DNA from: Plantago major
Lineage: Eukaryota > Streptophyta > Magnoliopsida > Lamiales > Plantaginaceae
Direction: 5' to 3'
Length of the DNA: 64,000 bases
Assembly: GCA_026545765.1 (NCBI GenBank)
Contig: CM048843.1
Coordinates: 4,030,001-4,094,000 of the forward strand
Shown: piece after piece, positions 32,413-45,089 of the stretch
How positions within the stretch are numbered: the first letter of the stretch is position 1
Layout of the letters: each line of letters opens with the position of its first letter
Program-made: the position numbers and the translations under genes
The notes under the pieces: model-generated
What the model saw: only the letters and a program-made list of their open reading frames with translations
Told to the model about the DNA's origin: nothing
Databases searched by the model: none

Positions 32413-32942
32413 ATAGATAGACAGTGCTGAGGCGAATTTGTCAAATTGAACATGGAATTATAAGCTGGAATATATTACTTCTCTGTTATATTCTGAATGT
32501 ACATATAAGGGACCTATTTATAATACTCTACAATCATAACAAACAAAATGCTACTGAAAAACTGAACAGTTGAGCATGCTAACAAAATAGTGATGAGCAT
32601 GGGAAGTCTTCGACAAGATATGGTTAGCATTTAATGTGAATGTAGACTTGTGGAAGAGTTGTGTGCTGATGGTGTGAACTCATGAGGATAGCTGTGTGCT
32701 GATTTTGACTGACAGAATTATCAAACACCTTATTTAAACAGGAGATTTTAGAGTACACGACAATTCTGGCCGAAACGAAAGGCAAAAATGTCGATGATGT
32801 GAGTATAATTTGTGCGTGGATTTGTTTAACTGGTTGCTTAAGATTGAAATGCTCACCATTGGTGATGCATTGTTGAAGAAGAGCGTTGTAAAATTCTATT
32901 TTTGAGGAATGTGTGTGAATTGTGTGGAAAGATTGAATTTAT
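32413..32942. other. Non-coding DNA left of the nested retrotransposons
   Basis: No gene or clear repeat boundary. A stretch near 32500-32530 (GTACATATAAGGGACCTATT) looks like retroelement-derived leader sequence but could not be assigned. Confidence 0.4.
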
Positions 32943-33668
32943 TGTTGGAAGTTTTTGAAGAAAACTTGTTGTAAACTATGCCTTGTGGGGTATGTGTGCT
33001 AGGAGATCATTTCTTGATTATTTGTTGATTAAGAAAACTAAATATATAGCCGTAAGCTACTAAGTGAGAGCTTCAATTTGATATATGGTATGTCCAAAAC
33101 GGACCTTGGGTTAGTGAGGAATAGTTGCTCAAAGTTGGATGGTAAAGTGGGATTGTCCCACATTGCTAGCACATGAAAGTCATTACTAGTTTATAACCTA
33201 TCAAGTCATACTACTTGTTCAAGTGTAATGGTAAGGTTATGGAAGACTCTCTACGCAGGCGCGTAGGGGGTGCAAATCCTTTTTGTAATCAAACTCCATT
33301 ATTCTTGAGCAGTTACAAAATTCAACAACCATTTTCTCACTTATAAATTGGTCTCAGAATCAGTAAGGAAAAGTGCACTGATACAGCCTTTCTCTTCTTC
33401 TTCTTCTTACTGTTCTTCCTCCTTCCTTGTATTCGCATAAACCGAGCATCCGTTTCAATTCGCCGGAAATCGCTAGCTTGTGCGGCTAGTAGTTTTAGTC
33501 AATCGTTGTATCCTGGGAGGCAAACGCTCAACGTCTCAAGCACCATATGTGAAAGGGCGTATTTGCTTTAAGGAATCTGTGCAAGCACAGGCCTCGATTC
33601 CAATTACGAAAGGCGGTTTGATTAATTCTGTCTACTTTATCTTTGAATTCATATTATTCTGTGTAACA
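32943..33668 (+). repeat. 5' LTR of the outer copia element (726 bp, shortened)
   Basis: Nearly identical to the 3' LTR but lacks about 212 bp present there between CAAATCCT and TTTTTGTAATC (junction near 33280). It ends TGTAACA. Confidence 0.92.
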
Positions 33669-33770
33669 AACTTAAAGCAAATATCGTAATTTTTCTCTTA
33701 TCTGTTGATTTGAGAATTTTTTCCTCTGTTAATTCAAAGATATTAACTTGCTCTGTTTTCTTCCATAGAA

Positions 33771-34587
33771 ATGGCTACTGAATCATACATTCGCTACTAC
33801 ATCGCCAAGCTTCGTTCGATGACTCGATGCATCGGTTCCATGGTTCACACTCAGATGGCTGGATCGACCTTCTCGATTCCTACTAGCCATGCTGAAAAAC
33901 CTAAAAAGTTTAATGGGTTGCACTTTAAGCGTTGGCAACAGAAAATGTTGTTCTACTTGGCCACGTTAGGTCTTGCTACGTATCTATCTAATGATGCTCC
34001 GAATGTGACTTTGGATGGGCCAAGTCAAGAGGAAAATCGTGAGAAGCTGACCGCCCTTGATGCGTGGAATCACGCTGATTTCTTTTGCAGGAATTATGTG
34101 TTGAACGGGCTTTCTGATGCTCTGTACAACGTGTATGGACAAATGAAAACCACAAAAGAACTGTGGGAGTCTTTGGATAAGAAATATAAGATTGAGGATG
34201 CTGGAGCTAAGAAATTCATTGTTGGAAAATTCTTGGATTTTGCAATGGTTGATTCTAAATTTGTGATCAGTCAGGTTCAGGAATTGCAAGTGATCTGTCA
34301 TGAGATCGATGCTGAGGGCATGAAGCTGCCAGAAGCGTTTAAGGTGGCTGTTGTGATTGAAAAATTTCCACCGGCTTGGAAAGATTTCAAGAATTATCTG
34401 AAACACAAGCGAAAGGAGATGAACCTTGAAGAGTTGATCGTTCGGCTCAGAATTGAGGAAGATAATCGTGCTTCTGGCAAGGAGTCCGGATATGTTCCTA
34501 ACTCTCCACGTTCGGATGCTAGAGCTAATCTGGTTGAGCATGGAAAAGGCAAGAAGAAAGCTTCTTCAAATGGGTTCAAAATGAAAC
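33771..34587 (+). pseudogene. Gag of the outer copia element, cut by the inner element
   Basis: The ATG at 33771 opens a copia gag (KPKKFNGLHFKRWQQKMLFY; WESLDKKYKIEDAGAKKFIV; IEKFPPAWKDFKNYLKHKRK). The frame is clean for 272 codons to a Lys-rich stretch (GKGKKKASSNGFKMK), where the inner LTR starts. The zinc knuckle (CFNCGTVGHRSADC, about 53080-53121) resumes after the inner element. The frame continues a few codons into the inner LTR before a stop at 34613. Confidence 0.88.
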
Positions 34588-36255
34588 TGTTGGTCCAGAT
34601 AACGGCAAAGTAAAAGACTAGGGGGGGGGGGGGTGAATAGTCTTTTAAAACTTTTGTCGATAAGCACAGTTTCTCAGATATCTGTGAACTTATCTGATAC
34701 TTAATTTCAGCGAGCGGAAGACTTTTCTAAGATAAGTGCACGTGTTCAGCAAGATAAGTGTAAGTACTTTGCAATATAAGTAAAACAAGTAATAAGCTGC
34801 AGAGAGTAAATAACACAAGTCTTTTTATAGTGGTATCTGAAGGTGGCGTAATCCTTCAACTAATCCACTTCGGTCTTTCTCAGACCTAGAATCCACTAAG
34901 ATAAATGAGGTAACCTTACAGATATCTTTTCTTGATTCCTAAATACACTAGGTTCCCAACCAAGTGTTCCCCCTGAGTTATTCCCCGGCTTTCACCAAGT
35001 ACTTGCACTCGTAAACCTTTTGAAATGCTCCTTAGTTTTCCAAACTAAGTACTTCCTGTGCTCAATAACCTTTTTGAGTTGTTCCTTAGTTTCCCAAACT
35101 AAGTACTTCCTGTGCTCAAAAACCTTGGAGTTATTCCTTAGTTTCCCAAACTAAGTACTTCCTGTACTCCACGCCGTTTAAGGTGTTGGTTTTAGGTTTG
35201 TTTGTCAGGTGAGCTTCTTAAATAACTTATTCAGTTATTTAGATAGCTCTATGAATCAAGTATACTTAGTACACTTTTCAATGTATGGTATCTTCTTCTC
35301 TACTGACCCAAGTCTATTGTAAGTGTTCCAGAGAATGAATCTCAGATATGAAATCTTAGTTCAACTCATTCACAGATAACAATGCTCGTTAAGGATCAGA
35401 ACACTTAGAACTTTTGTGCTACTTAGAATCAAGAGCTTTGGTCGCAACAGAAAGCTTGAAAGTAAGTAGTTTGCTTGAGAGAGCTTGTGTGAGTATTCAG
35501 TATAAGTTCAGTGATCTAAGGTGTTCAGTGTGTGTGCTCAAGCAGTCTAAGTTTTGATATTTATAGATGAATTTTGAGTGCCGTTTGAATAGTATCCGTT
35601 AGGCTTAAATCAAATTCAAACTATTGATATCTGAGTATAGTCTCAGAAAGGTGTTTGTCTTCTTCTTCGGTTACGGCTTTTGTTCGACATTTCGTCATGC
35701 ATTTAATGCACTGTACTATACTTTGTCCTGTAGTGCCAACGGAACTATGCAAGCTTTCTGAGGCTTTGCACGTTCTTTTCCAGAGATCATCATAGCTCCA
35801 GATACCACTTGTTTAAACAACTTGTTATAATATGTTTCTTTTTCAGAAGCGTATTTTATGTCCAAGGTATCTGAGTGTAGATATCTGTGGGCACTTTCCT
35901 CATCTCAGAAACCTTTTATTCTCAGATATCTTTTGCAACACGTGTTTCGAAACACTTGTTTCTTCAAGATATCTGGACATAGGTATCTGAAAAACCCTTG
36001 TCAAAGAATCTTGTGCGCGATCTTCAAATCTTCAAATCGTTGAACTTTTCCTGCTGGATGCCTTCTTCTTGGTCTTCTTCAGAAAATAAAAATTACATTT
36101 CGAGACCTAACATCCTATACAAGATTTGCTAGACTATCATACTTAGTGAGTTTCCTCTTTTACAGTGTTCAAGTGAACTAAGAGTACTAATCACCTTTCT
36201 GAGCTAAGATAAGTCATTAGGTTGCTGATCAAAATCTAAACAGATATTCCTAACA
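34588..36255 (-). repeat. Left LTR (3' LTR) of the Sirevirus-like element
   Basis: 1668 bp, nearly identical to 51371-53032, with a 14-G run near 34621 against 7 G in the other copy and clustered short differences between about 35680 and 36050. It ends CTAACA before the polypurine-like tract. Confidence 0.93.
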
Positions 36256-36275
36256 AATTTCACCCATTTTGATCA
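36256..36275 (-). promoter_or_regulatory. Polypurine tract of the Sirevirus-like element
   Basis: The minus strand reads TGATCAAAATGGGTGAAATT directly before the 3' LTR, close to the polypurine tracts of Sireviruses. It would prime second-strand DNA synthesis. Confidence 0.7.
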
Positions 36276-36709
36276 GTCAACAATGACTATCTGACCTATT
36301 ACAAATCTGGATGAGGAAACAATCCACCACTTAATCATTTCTTATGATCTTTTAATTCATATAATTAAGTGCAGAAAGTAAACACCAACCAAATCACAAG
36401 GTGTGATCTTTGCTGACAAGTTATCTTATATATAAAATGATATTTGAGAGTAAGTTCATCATATATGATACAGAGAAAGCTTGCAGATAACTTTTTCAAG
36501 ATTTAACAGAAAAGATCAATCAGCAAAATCACAGAAACTACTTAGTCAAATAGAGCAACCGGAGTTACCAAGCTCCAAGTGAACATTCTAAATGACAAGT
36601 CTTCAAAAATCTTCAAGTCTTCAAAACAGCTCCATGGATCAGTCTGCAAAGTTCCTATCACCAAACCTTTTGATATCATCATAGTAGTCATAGAGAAGAG
36701 TTCTGACAA

Positions 36710-39700
36710 TCATCTCTGTGTCTCTGGAAAATCCACAGACTTCCTTGTAGGTTTTGGTGGGATTTCTCTTGACAAAATGCTTGACCCACATATACTTCCC
36801 CCACTTCCAGGCATGCTCGATTCTGATAGCTTGAAGTATTCATAAATGATCTTCAGATATCTGATGTCACCCTTGTATTGATCTTCTGTTAAGTAGAAGG
36901 ACTCATAGGGTTCCACCGCAAGTCTTGCTCTTGTGCCTGTTCCAGTAATGTTGGGAATTCTGTGCACATCATCTGGCTTTCCATAAGGACATTCATCAGA
37001 GAGGTCCTTCTTCATGGCTTTTGTTCTCTTGATTACTTCAAAATCCAACCATGCTTTAATGTGGTTGGTGTTAATCAAGATTGGCTTATCTTTTCTCCAT
37101 GCCATGAGCTGTTTATGGATTGGTTCTGGAAACCTTGAATTTACCAGTAAGTGCTTGAGTTCCAGAATCCAGTAGCCATTCTTCTGATTAATGCACCAGA
37201 GATGAGGAATTATTGTCATTCTTCACATACTCAATTTGGCTTCTTCCGCCCGAGTGGAAGTTGACTTTGTCTTTGTACTCATTTTGTCCCTTCTTTGTCT
37301 AGAATTCTCCTTTGGGGGATTGCTTGAAGAACCACCCTGGATTGACTTGGTATTTCCATAGGGTGTTTTAGCTGCTAAAGGCTTTGCAGCTATGGGCTCA
37401 GTTAGGCTATCAATTTTCCTTTTTCTGTGAAGAGGAGCTTCATCTTCATCAGTCTCTTCATCATCATCAAGATCAATTCTTGTGAGACTTTTGCAGCCTT
37501 CTTCATTGCCCAGGGATTTGATTTGGCCTTCTTCTTCTTCAGAAGATTCATCAATCCCTCTTACTTGTCTTCTCCTTGGAGCCTTGGTACTGCTTGGAGG
37601 TCTTTTTGCCATGGCCCTTGTTACCATTGTAGTTTCTTCAGTTGGCTGCTGGGAAGTAGCTACTATTTGCAAAGCAGTTTGATTTGATGAGGGATCATTT
37701 ATTCTGAGTGGTGGCTGGGAAGTTTTCTTGTTTCCTCTTCCTTTCTGAGCAGCACCAACTCTAGATTTCTTCTTTCCTTCGCCCTGATCTTGAGATCCAA
37801 ATTCTTCCCCCTTAGTCATTGTTGACTGACTAAGTACCACAAAAGAATCTGAGAGAGACTCAAAATTCTTTTGCAAGTAGTTGTAGGCAGTAACCAACTT
37901 CTGAAGTTCAGCCTTGAGCTCCTGATTTTGTTTGATAAGTCCATTTTCCTTATCTCTGCCAATGGGCCTAGTATGGCATCTGCTTTTCCAGCAGTGTAAC
38001 TTGCCTCATGAAAAGCTTTTTTAGCTAATGACACATCATCGTCCCTTACCATTCCCAGATCCTTCTGAGCAATAACCATACTGGTTGTTCTCTGAGTGAT
38101 GAGTTCTGTGAACTTCTTCATTTCTGAGGGGACGGAGGCAATTACATCTTTGTTTTGGGAAGACATCTCCTTTTTAAGATGTGCCAAAACTTGGTATCTA
38201 TTCATGTATTCATGGGAGTGGACATTTGGCAGTTTGTTGAAAACTTCTGGAGCAATTAGCTTCCTTTTAAGATGAGAAACCGTCAAGTGTTCATTGCGGT
38301 GTGCTGCCAAAGTCTTGTCTTCTTCATCATCTGAGTCTTCAGCCCAGTGATCTTCATCCTCTTGGACATTTTCAAGATTTTCTAGTCCAGCAACCATCTC
38401 AGAGATGGGCTTCTTTCCTTTCTGAGAGGAGGATGGTATGTCTTTTGCTGGTGATGCAGCCTTAGCATCATGCTTTTCTTTAGATACTTCTTCAGTATCT
38501 AATTCCTTAGCAATAGCATTTACAGCATCCTGGAGCTCTTTAACCTCAGAGTAAGCTACTGTCTCTTGTAAGTATTGATCTTGTAGTTGATTGAGCTTAT
38601 CTCTGGATTTAACTAGCTCTTCTTCAAGTTGAAGATGGAGTCGCTGCTCTTCTTCCAACAGCTTGTTCGAGTTGAGCATTTCCGTTTGAGTATTTAATAT
38701 CTTCCGAGTTGTTTCTCAGAGTGCTCAACTACTTGTTCAAGAGTGTCTTTTGTTGTTGGGATTGCTGTGAAGGATGGGTGGATTTCTGAGGAGATGGAGG
38801 AGGGGATTGCTGTGATGTCCTCTCAGTGTGCTTTTCAGCAGCTGAGGCATTGTTTCCTTGTGGAATTCCTCCTGTCCCTGGTGCAGGGGCATCATCATCC
38901 GTCATATCATCATCATCCTTTTTGTGATGGTCAGAGGGAGGTTCATCAAAGTTATTCTCATCTATTTCTTCCTCCTCATCGTCTTCAGACACAAGATTAA
39001 TCACTTCAGGAATAGTGATCTTCTGCCCATTAACCTCTTCTTGTTCAGAAGGAATAAATTGTAGTGTCTGGGGCAGGACTGGCTTGAATGCCATCTGCAA
39101 TCTTGTCTGACCATCTGCCTGTTTGAAGGCTTGCACCAATTTGTGTGCCACTTCCTTGGAAAAATCCTTACGCATTAAGGTCGCAACTTGATATTGTTCA
39201 GTAGGGAACATTGCGTGGATATAGTTTTCCAGATCAAGAGCTCGTGCTCGTCTTGTTGGTTGATCTGTGATTCTCGTGATTTCGAGAGATCAGAGCACCT
39301 TAACCTTTGTCATTTCTTGAAGCATTGAATATGCTTTGGCAAGGTATGAGTCTTGAAGAAGGGAAGAAGGTTTTCATAGTCATCATTTGACTCCTTCTTG
39401 GCACTACTTTAAGCCTAAAAGAGAGAGTTTTGAATTAGTTTCAAAACTTGTGTAGATATCTGAGTTTTAGAGTAGTCAAGTATCTGCATTACCTGTGCAA
39501 CAGCAACAGGCTCAGAAGGTTGGACTACTGAGGTTCCAGGTGCCTCAGATATCTTAGTTGAGGAGGAGACTTGGAAGTCTGATCCTCAGCATCCTCTCTT
39601 TCTTTTTGAACCTGAGAATCATAACACTTAGGAAATTTTATCAAGAAAAATTCTATTTACAAAATCAGATATCTGAGAGGTCAATTACCTCCACTATTGG

Positions 39701-42162
39701 AGGCTCAGATACTTGTTGCTCAGAGACTTGTGCCTTCTCTGGAAATTTTTCTTGTGATGAAGGCTTTGATGCCTCATCAATTTCCATTTGTTGTGGGGAT
39801 TGAGCGGGCAATTCCCCAGCAACTTCTACTTCTTTTTGAACCTGTTAAGTAGAAAATGTTAGTTTGAGAAAAATGATCAGAGATTTATCTTTGAAGATTA
39901 TAGGTATCTGAAATATATATATACCTTCTCAATAGAAGGCTCTGATACTTGTTCCTCAGAGACTTTGTGAGTCTCTGGTTGATTCTCAGATGAGTTAGCT
40001 CTCAAATTTTATCATTTTCCTTCTCAGTTGGAGTCTATTAGAAACATCCACTTGATTAGTTAAGTGAATTAACAAATATCTGAAAAGTAATGTCTTAGGG
40101 AATTCTTTATCACCTATAGCACAGGCTCAGATTCCTTAAGAGGTGAGGTAGTAGCCTCCTTCTCAGTCTCTGAGGCAAGCTTTTCAGCTTCCTCTTGTTC
40201 TTTTGTTTCTAATTCAGCCTATAACAAAGAAATTTTTATAAGTAACAAGATTGATGAACATAAAATTTCACAAGTAGAGAGTTAAACCATTCAGCTACCT
40301 GAGCATTGTCAGGCTGATTGGTCTCTGGAACTTGTGACCCTTCTATGCTTTGGTCTTGTTGTTCCATTATGGTTTCTTTGTTTGAAGTTTCTGGTACTTC
40401 AGACCTTTCCTGAGTGACTGACTCAGTTGCCTCCCTTGTTTGATCATTCTGAGTAAGTGTCTCAGTTTGATCCCTCTCTAGGAGTTGGGGAACCTGCTTG
40501 TTTGCAGGATTTTTTTCAGCATGTTGCATAGCTGATATGTTGAAATGGAGTTCATTTACCATTTCATCAATCACTTGTGGCTGTTGTGGTTGTGGTTGTT
40601 GTGGTTGTCTGGAAGCAGAAGTTTGAGCAGTTGAGAGCTCTTCCAGATTTTTAAGTATGGTGTTGACATCAGCGTCTACCAACACTAGGTCACCACTCAT
40701 CAGGGATTCTTGAAGTTGTTTATATGTGACTTTCCCTGATGGTGTGTTAGCACCAACAACCTTTGCTATAGGTGCTTGCTCAGCAACCTTTGAGCTGGTT
40801 GCTTTCTCAACAACCTTGGACCTTTTGTTCTTCCCCTTTGCCTTGGTTACTTTTTCGGTAACCTTGGGGTCTGGGATCTTCTCCTCGTCCGATTCGTCAT
40901 CGAAATCTGAAACAGAGTTATCAACAATCCCTGCTGCTTCTGCAGAAAGAGTTTGAAGTTTTTCAGCATTTATGAGTTCATCGGCAAGGCTTTCGGCAAT
41001 AGTCTTGACATTTCTGAAAGCACTTTCTCTTGCTGAGTCTACTTGATCAGTAGCCGATGCCTCTTTTGCAGCATTGATGAGTTCATCTGCAGCGACGTCA
41101 GGTATCTGGGAATCGACAACCTCAATGGGTGTGCCTTCTGATTTGCCAGCAGACTTCTTCCGTGAAGTTCTGGGCTTCTTGGTCGCAACTTTTCCCTCAG
41201 ATACCTCTTCAGTCTTTCGCTTCGAACCTTTACGAGATCCAAGAACCTTTTTCATCATGTTTGTATACTCATATTTGTAGAGTAGTATCGTTGGCAAAAT
41301 CACGCCTCTCCGAGCTCAATGCCAAGACATTCCAAAGAATTAGCAAATTTTAGTCCATAGCCATCGTGGATTTTGGCTCAAGAAGGCCCTTAACGATTTT
41401 AGGCTCAAAGCCTCAGATCTTCTTCAGAAATTTCATGAAGGCGTACTTCCCCCAATTAAAAGGGTTTTCCAGCCTTTTGTCTTGTTGACTCAACAAGAAT
41501 AACATCATCCAGCGTTCTTGGCTTATCTGGTCAGCACCTCCTTGTAGACCATCGAAGCCTCTGTGAAGGATACATGCCAACACATCCCAGTGGACCAAAA
41601 GATGTCTGGTCCTTATGTCAGCAAGCTTAAAGTCGATGGGTGTGTCTGGTTTGTCAAGATCACACACATTACTGTATAATTGCTTCACACCTTCAAGGAG
41701 ATCTTCATCCTTGGTGTCAATTTCAAAATCCTTTCCAAGATTTTGTAGTTCAAACAGCTCATCGAAAGCTGTTTCGTCCAACAGGATTTCTAGTCCTTGG
41801 ACTTTGGTCTTGATAGACACTATCTCAGTGCCTTCAGAGATCTTGGAAATAATTGTGGAGTTGTTGTAAAACTCCAGAACATCCAGTGAAGAAACTCCAT
41901 TGGGAAGAGCAGATAGAAAGCCCTTGATTTTTGCCTTTTCAAGCATATCAAGTACCAACTTCCTGTCAGTCTGGTTTTCTATTACAGCTACCAGGTAGTC
42001 CTCAATCATGGCACTACCCCAAATCATCCTATGATTTGAAGTCCAATGATCAGGGTCGAATTCTCCGATCAACCGATTATTTGTTATAACTAGCACTGGT
42101 GCTTGCTTTTCAGCATCAGAGTAGTCAGGATTTCGAGAAGAAGCACGCTTGTTTGGAGCCAT
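36710..42162 (-). pseudogene. 3' 'env-like' region of the Sirevirus-like element
   Basis: Downstream of RNase H on the minus strand is a series of frames. The ATG at 42162 begins a 249-codon globular part (MAPNKRASSRNPDYSDAEKQ; ends FNWGKYAFMKFLKKI). Next, 41303-40236 is low-complexity, Lys/Glu/Gln-rich with nuclear-signal-like KRKTEE and KKPRTSRKK. Short spliced-looking exons follow (about 40225-39480). Then come 39211-38729 (acidic), 38679-37816 (coiled coil: LHLQLEEELVKSRDKLNQLQ), 37897-37223 (basic, KKKSRVGAAQKGRGNKK) and 37219-36710. Sireviruses carry such a region, sometimes called env-like; no membrane or envelope signature is visible here and its role is unknown. Several frames are broken. 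Confidence 0.65.
39480..40225 (-). repeat. Tandemly related mini-exons within the env-like region
   Basis: On the minus strand, blocks preceded by CAG or TAG and followed by GTA recur with similar starts and ends. One begins VQKEVEVAGELPAQSP and ends EQQVSEPPIVE (39841-39688). Another begins VQKEREDAED (from about 39614). Others end EEQVSEPSIEK (about 39925) and EATTSPLKESEP (about 40140). The intervening AT-rich stretches of roughly 75-100 bp look like introns. Splicing is inferred from the borders. Confidence 0.5.
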
Positions 42163-42929
42163 CTCTTTAAATAGTGAAGTTTTTGAAAACTAGAAAGAGA
42201 TTTGGGTGAGAGATTAGTAATTCTTGCGTAAAAACTAACAGATTTGCAGAGGTTGAAGAAGAGTTTTGCTATTCTTGTGCAAGTCAGTATGTTGGATTAG
42301 GCGAAAGTAATTTCTTTTGCCAAAATCCCATATATATAGCAATGTAATCTCCATGCATATACATACAAATTAATTTTGTGTAAGTATCTCGTGAATTGCA
42401 GTGCGTGAGTAAAAGCTTGTTCGCAATAAATGCATAGTGGGCCTCGCTGAATTTTAATACCCACTATTTATCGAGAGTTAATCTACGTCAGAAGATCAAT
42501 CGCTCAATTCATCAAGGGTCACCATTGCTTCTTCAGCAATGATCACAATCAACAAATGTAATTGTGCCCATTTAATGAATTTTGGCTATTATCTTTCTCA
42601 ATCACGTTTCTGTATGACCAAGAACACTGTTTGCATCTGAATTTATCTCACACTTGGTATTTGTCCAAGTTTTACACAAAGATAGAAATAATACAAATTT
42701 CAAGAGAGTAGTTGACTGCAGACAGTTGTACTATTCTCTTTTGTGTCCCCCCTCACTGAGTGATCCAGATATCTGAGTACCTGTCTCAGAAATCTTTGAA
42801 TAGTCATTTTACCCTTTAGCCTTTAGTTTCTGGATACCCGTTCCAGATTCCTCTTCTCTGGATAACCGTTCCAGATACCTTTTCTCTCTTCTTTGATATC
42901 TTCTTCAGATATCTCTTCTCTGAACTTTT
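42163..42929 (-). other. Non-coding stretch between env-like region and RNase H
   Basis: No conserved coding sequence. In a Sirevirus this would be leader and regulatory DNA for the 3' gene. It contains repeated AGATATCTGAG/CCAGATACC motifs like those of the LTR. Confidence 0.45.
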
Positions 42930-44200
42930 TCAGTTCTTTGGTAGCTCCATTAGTCCAAGACTGTGTCTTAAGGCTAAGAATCTACTTTCTTGTAGTGGCT
43001 TAGTGAAGATATCTGAAAGTTGGTCTTCAGTGCCAATCTTGAGTATCTCTATATTGCCTTTTTCAACATGGTCTCTGATGAAGTGGTGTCTAACATCAAT
43101 GTGCTTTGTTCTTGCATGAAACTTAGGATTCTGAGTTATGGCAATAGCACTTGTGTTGTCACAGAAAATTGGAGTTTTTTTCTTCATTGAGTCCATAGTC
43201 TCTGAGTTGTTGTTGTATCCACAATATCTGTGAAGCACAACATCCAGCAGCAATATATTCAGCTTCTGTGGTAGATGTGGCAATTGAATTTTGTTTCTTG
43301 CTGAACCATGATATTAATCTAGCACCAAGAAATTGACAAGTTCCTGAGGTGCTTTTTCTATCAAGCAATTATCCAGCATAGTCGGCATCTGAATAGCCAA
43401 CCAAACTCAATTCACTATCTTTTGGATACCACAATCGAACTTCTACAGTACCTTTTACAAACCTTAATATCTTCATAGCAATGTTGTAGTGTGACTGCAT
43501 TGGATTTATCTGAAATCTAGCACACACTCTAACTGCATATTGAATATCAGGTCTACTTGCAGTGAGGTATAGTAGAGACCCAATCAATTTCCTATACTTG
43601 TGTTCTTCAACACTCTTGTCAGATTCAGTATAGGTCATTTTGGTTCCAATGCTCACTGGTATCTTAGCATTCTTTTCAGAAGGCTTTAGATTGAACTTAT
43701 TGAGCATATCATTTGTATACTTTGTTTGACTAATGAATATTCCATCATTGAGTTGCTTGACTTGCAGCCCTAGGAAGTAATTCAATTCTCCCATCATGCT
43801 CATCTCAAATTTACATCTCATGAGTTCAGCAAAGTCTTCACAAAGTTGCTTGTCTTTAGATCCAAATATAATGTCATCAACATATACTTGAACTAAAAGT
43901 AGTTTCCCATCATGGTTCAATGTGAAGAGTGTTTTATCAACATCTCCTTTCTTGAAACCACTTTCTAGTAGTATCCGCCAATGTATCATACCATGCTTGG
44001 ATCTTGTTTCAACCCATACGAGCTTTACTCGCTTATAGACCATCCTACTTTCGAGGGAACTTCAAAACACGGTGGTTGCTCAACATAGACTTCCTCGGCC
44101 AGTTCACCATTTAGAAATGCACTCTTGACATCCATCCGATAAATCAGAAGTCATTATGAGCTTCAAAGGCTAGAAAGAGTCTTATTGCATCCAATCTTGC
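42930..44200 (-). pseudogene. RT and RNase H of the Sirevirus-like element
   Basis: From about 44165 on the minus strand the RT shows DVKSAFLNGELAEEVYVEQP, then after breaks near 44045 a clean 44043-43369 stretch with LLVQVYVDDIIFGS (catalytic YVDD), YFLGLQVKQL and SRPDIQYAV. RNase H follows in 43368-42930 (STSGTCQFLGARLISWFSKK, ATSTTEAEYIAAG, TKHIDVRHHFIRDHV, TKPLQESRFLALR). Stops and frame changes near 44045, 43370 and 43200 prevent a full product. This part would copy element RNA into DNA. Confidence 0.88.
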
Positions 44201-44453
44201 AACCGTGCATAAGATTCATCAAAATCTAGTCCTTGATCAGGTGAATCCTCGCAACCAACCTAGCTTTGTTTCGGTTATTTCACCGGACTCATTCATTTTG
44301 TTTCGAAACCCACTTGGTTCCGATTACGATATTCCACAAGAAATGGAACCAGCTTCAGACTTTGTTTCTCTCAAATTGATCCAACTCTTCTTGCATTGCA
44401 GAGATCCAATCTTGATCCTTTAATGCTTCTTCTATTGTCTTTGGTTCAATTTT

Positions 44454-44975
44454 TTAGATGAAACATCCATAGAGACAACTTGCATTTTCAGCGATTGCTC
44501 TTCTAGTTCTAACTCCTTGGTCTATGGGACCAATCACATCCTTTGCAGGATGATTTCTTATCCATTTCATAATGGGTTTTGAACTAGTAGGATCAATATC
44601 ATTTTGATTTGAATGTGAATCAATATGATCTTGATGAGATACTTGTGCAGTATCTGAGATATCTGACATATGGGAAATGCCATGGATATCTGACACTCTT
44701 TCAGTGTTAGAGATATCTGGAACTTGCATTTCAGTAAACTCTCTTTCAGATACCTCTTCATGATGAAGGTTCTCAGTAACCTGTTCCATTTCTGGAATTC
44801 TCATAGGAAATTCTTCATCATGTCTTAGAGTCATCTGGTTGTTACTAAGCATAGGTTGCTTTTCATCGTCAGACTCATCCTCTATTTGAATGATAGAATT
44901 GTTTCCTTCTGAGGATCCTTTTTCAGAATCTTTAATCATTAGTTCTTTGAACCTATCTGAGAGATCATCATTCAA
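44454..44975 (-). pseudogene. Integrase C-terminal/RT linker of the Sirevirus-like element
   Basis: A 173-codon acidic linker (GSSEGNNSIIQIEDESDDEK; later RNHPAKDVIGPIDQGVRTRR). The last motif (HPxDxIIGxxxxGVxTRR) is the standard copia signature just before RT. The frame is separate from its neighbours because of breaks at both ends. Confidence 0.8.
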
Positions 44976-45089
44976 GAGTACTTTCTTGTCTCCTTCATAG
45001 AATACTACATGAATAGATTCCTCGATCTTTTGTGTTCTTTTGTTGTAGATTTTGTAGGCTTTGCTATTCAGAGAATAACCAAGAAATAC

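Noticed and set aside
34621..34634. 14-G run in the left Sirevirus-like LTR, considered as a quadruplex or regulatory site
   Set aside because: The other LTR has 7 G at this place; length variation in a homopolymer (slippage or assembly) explains it.
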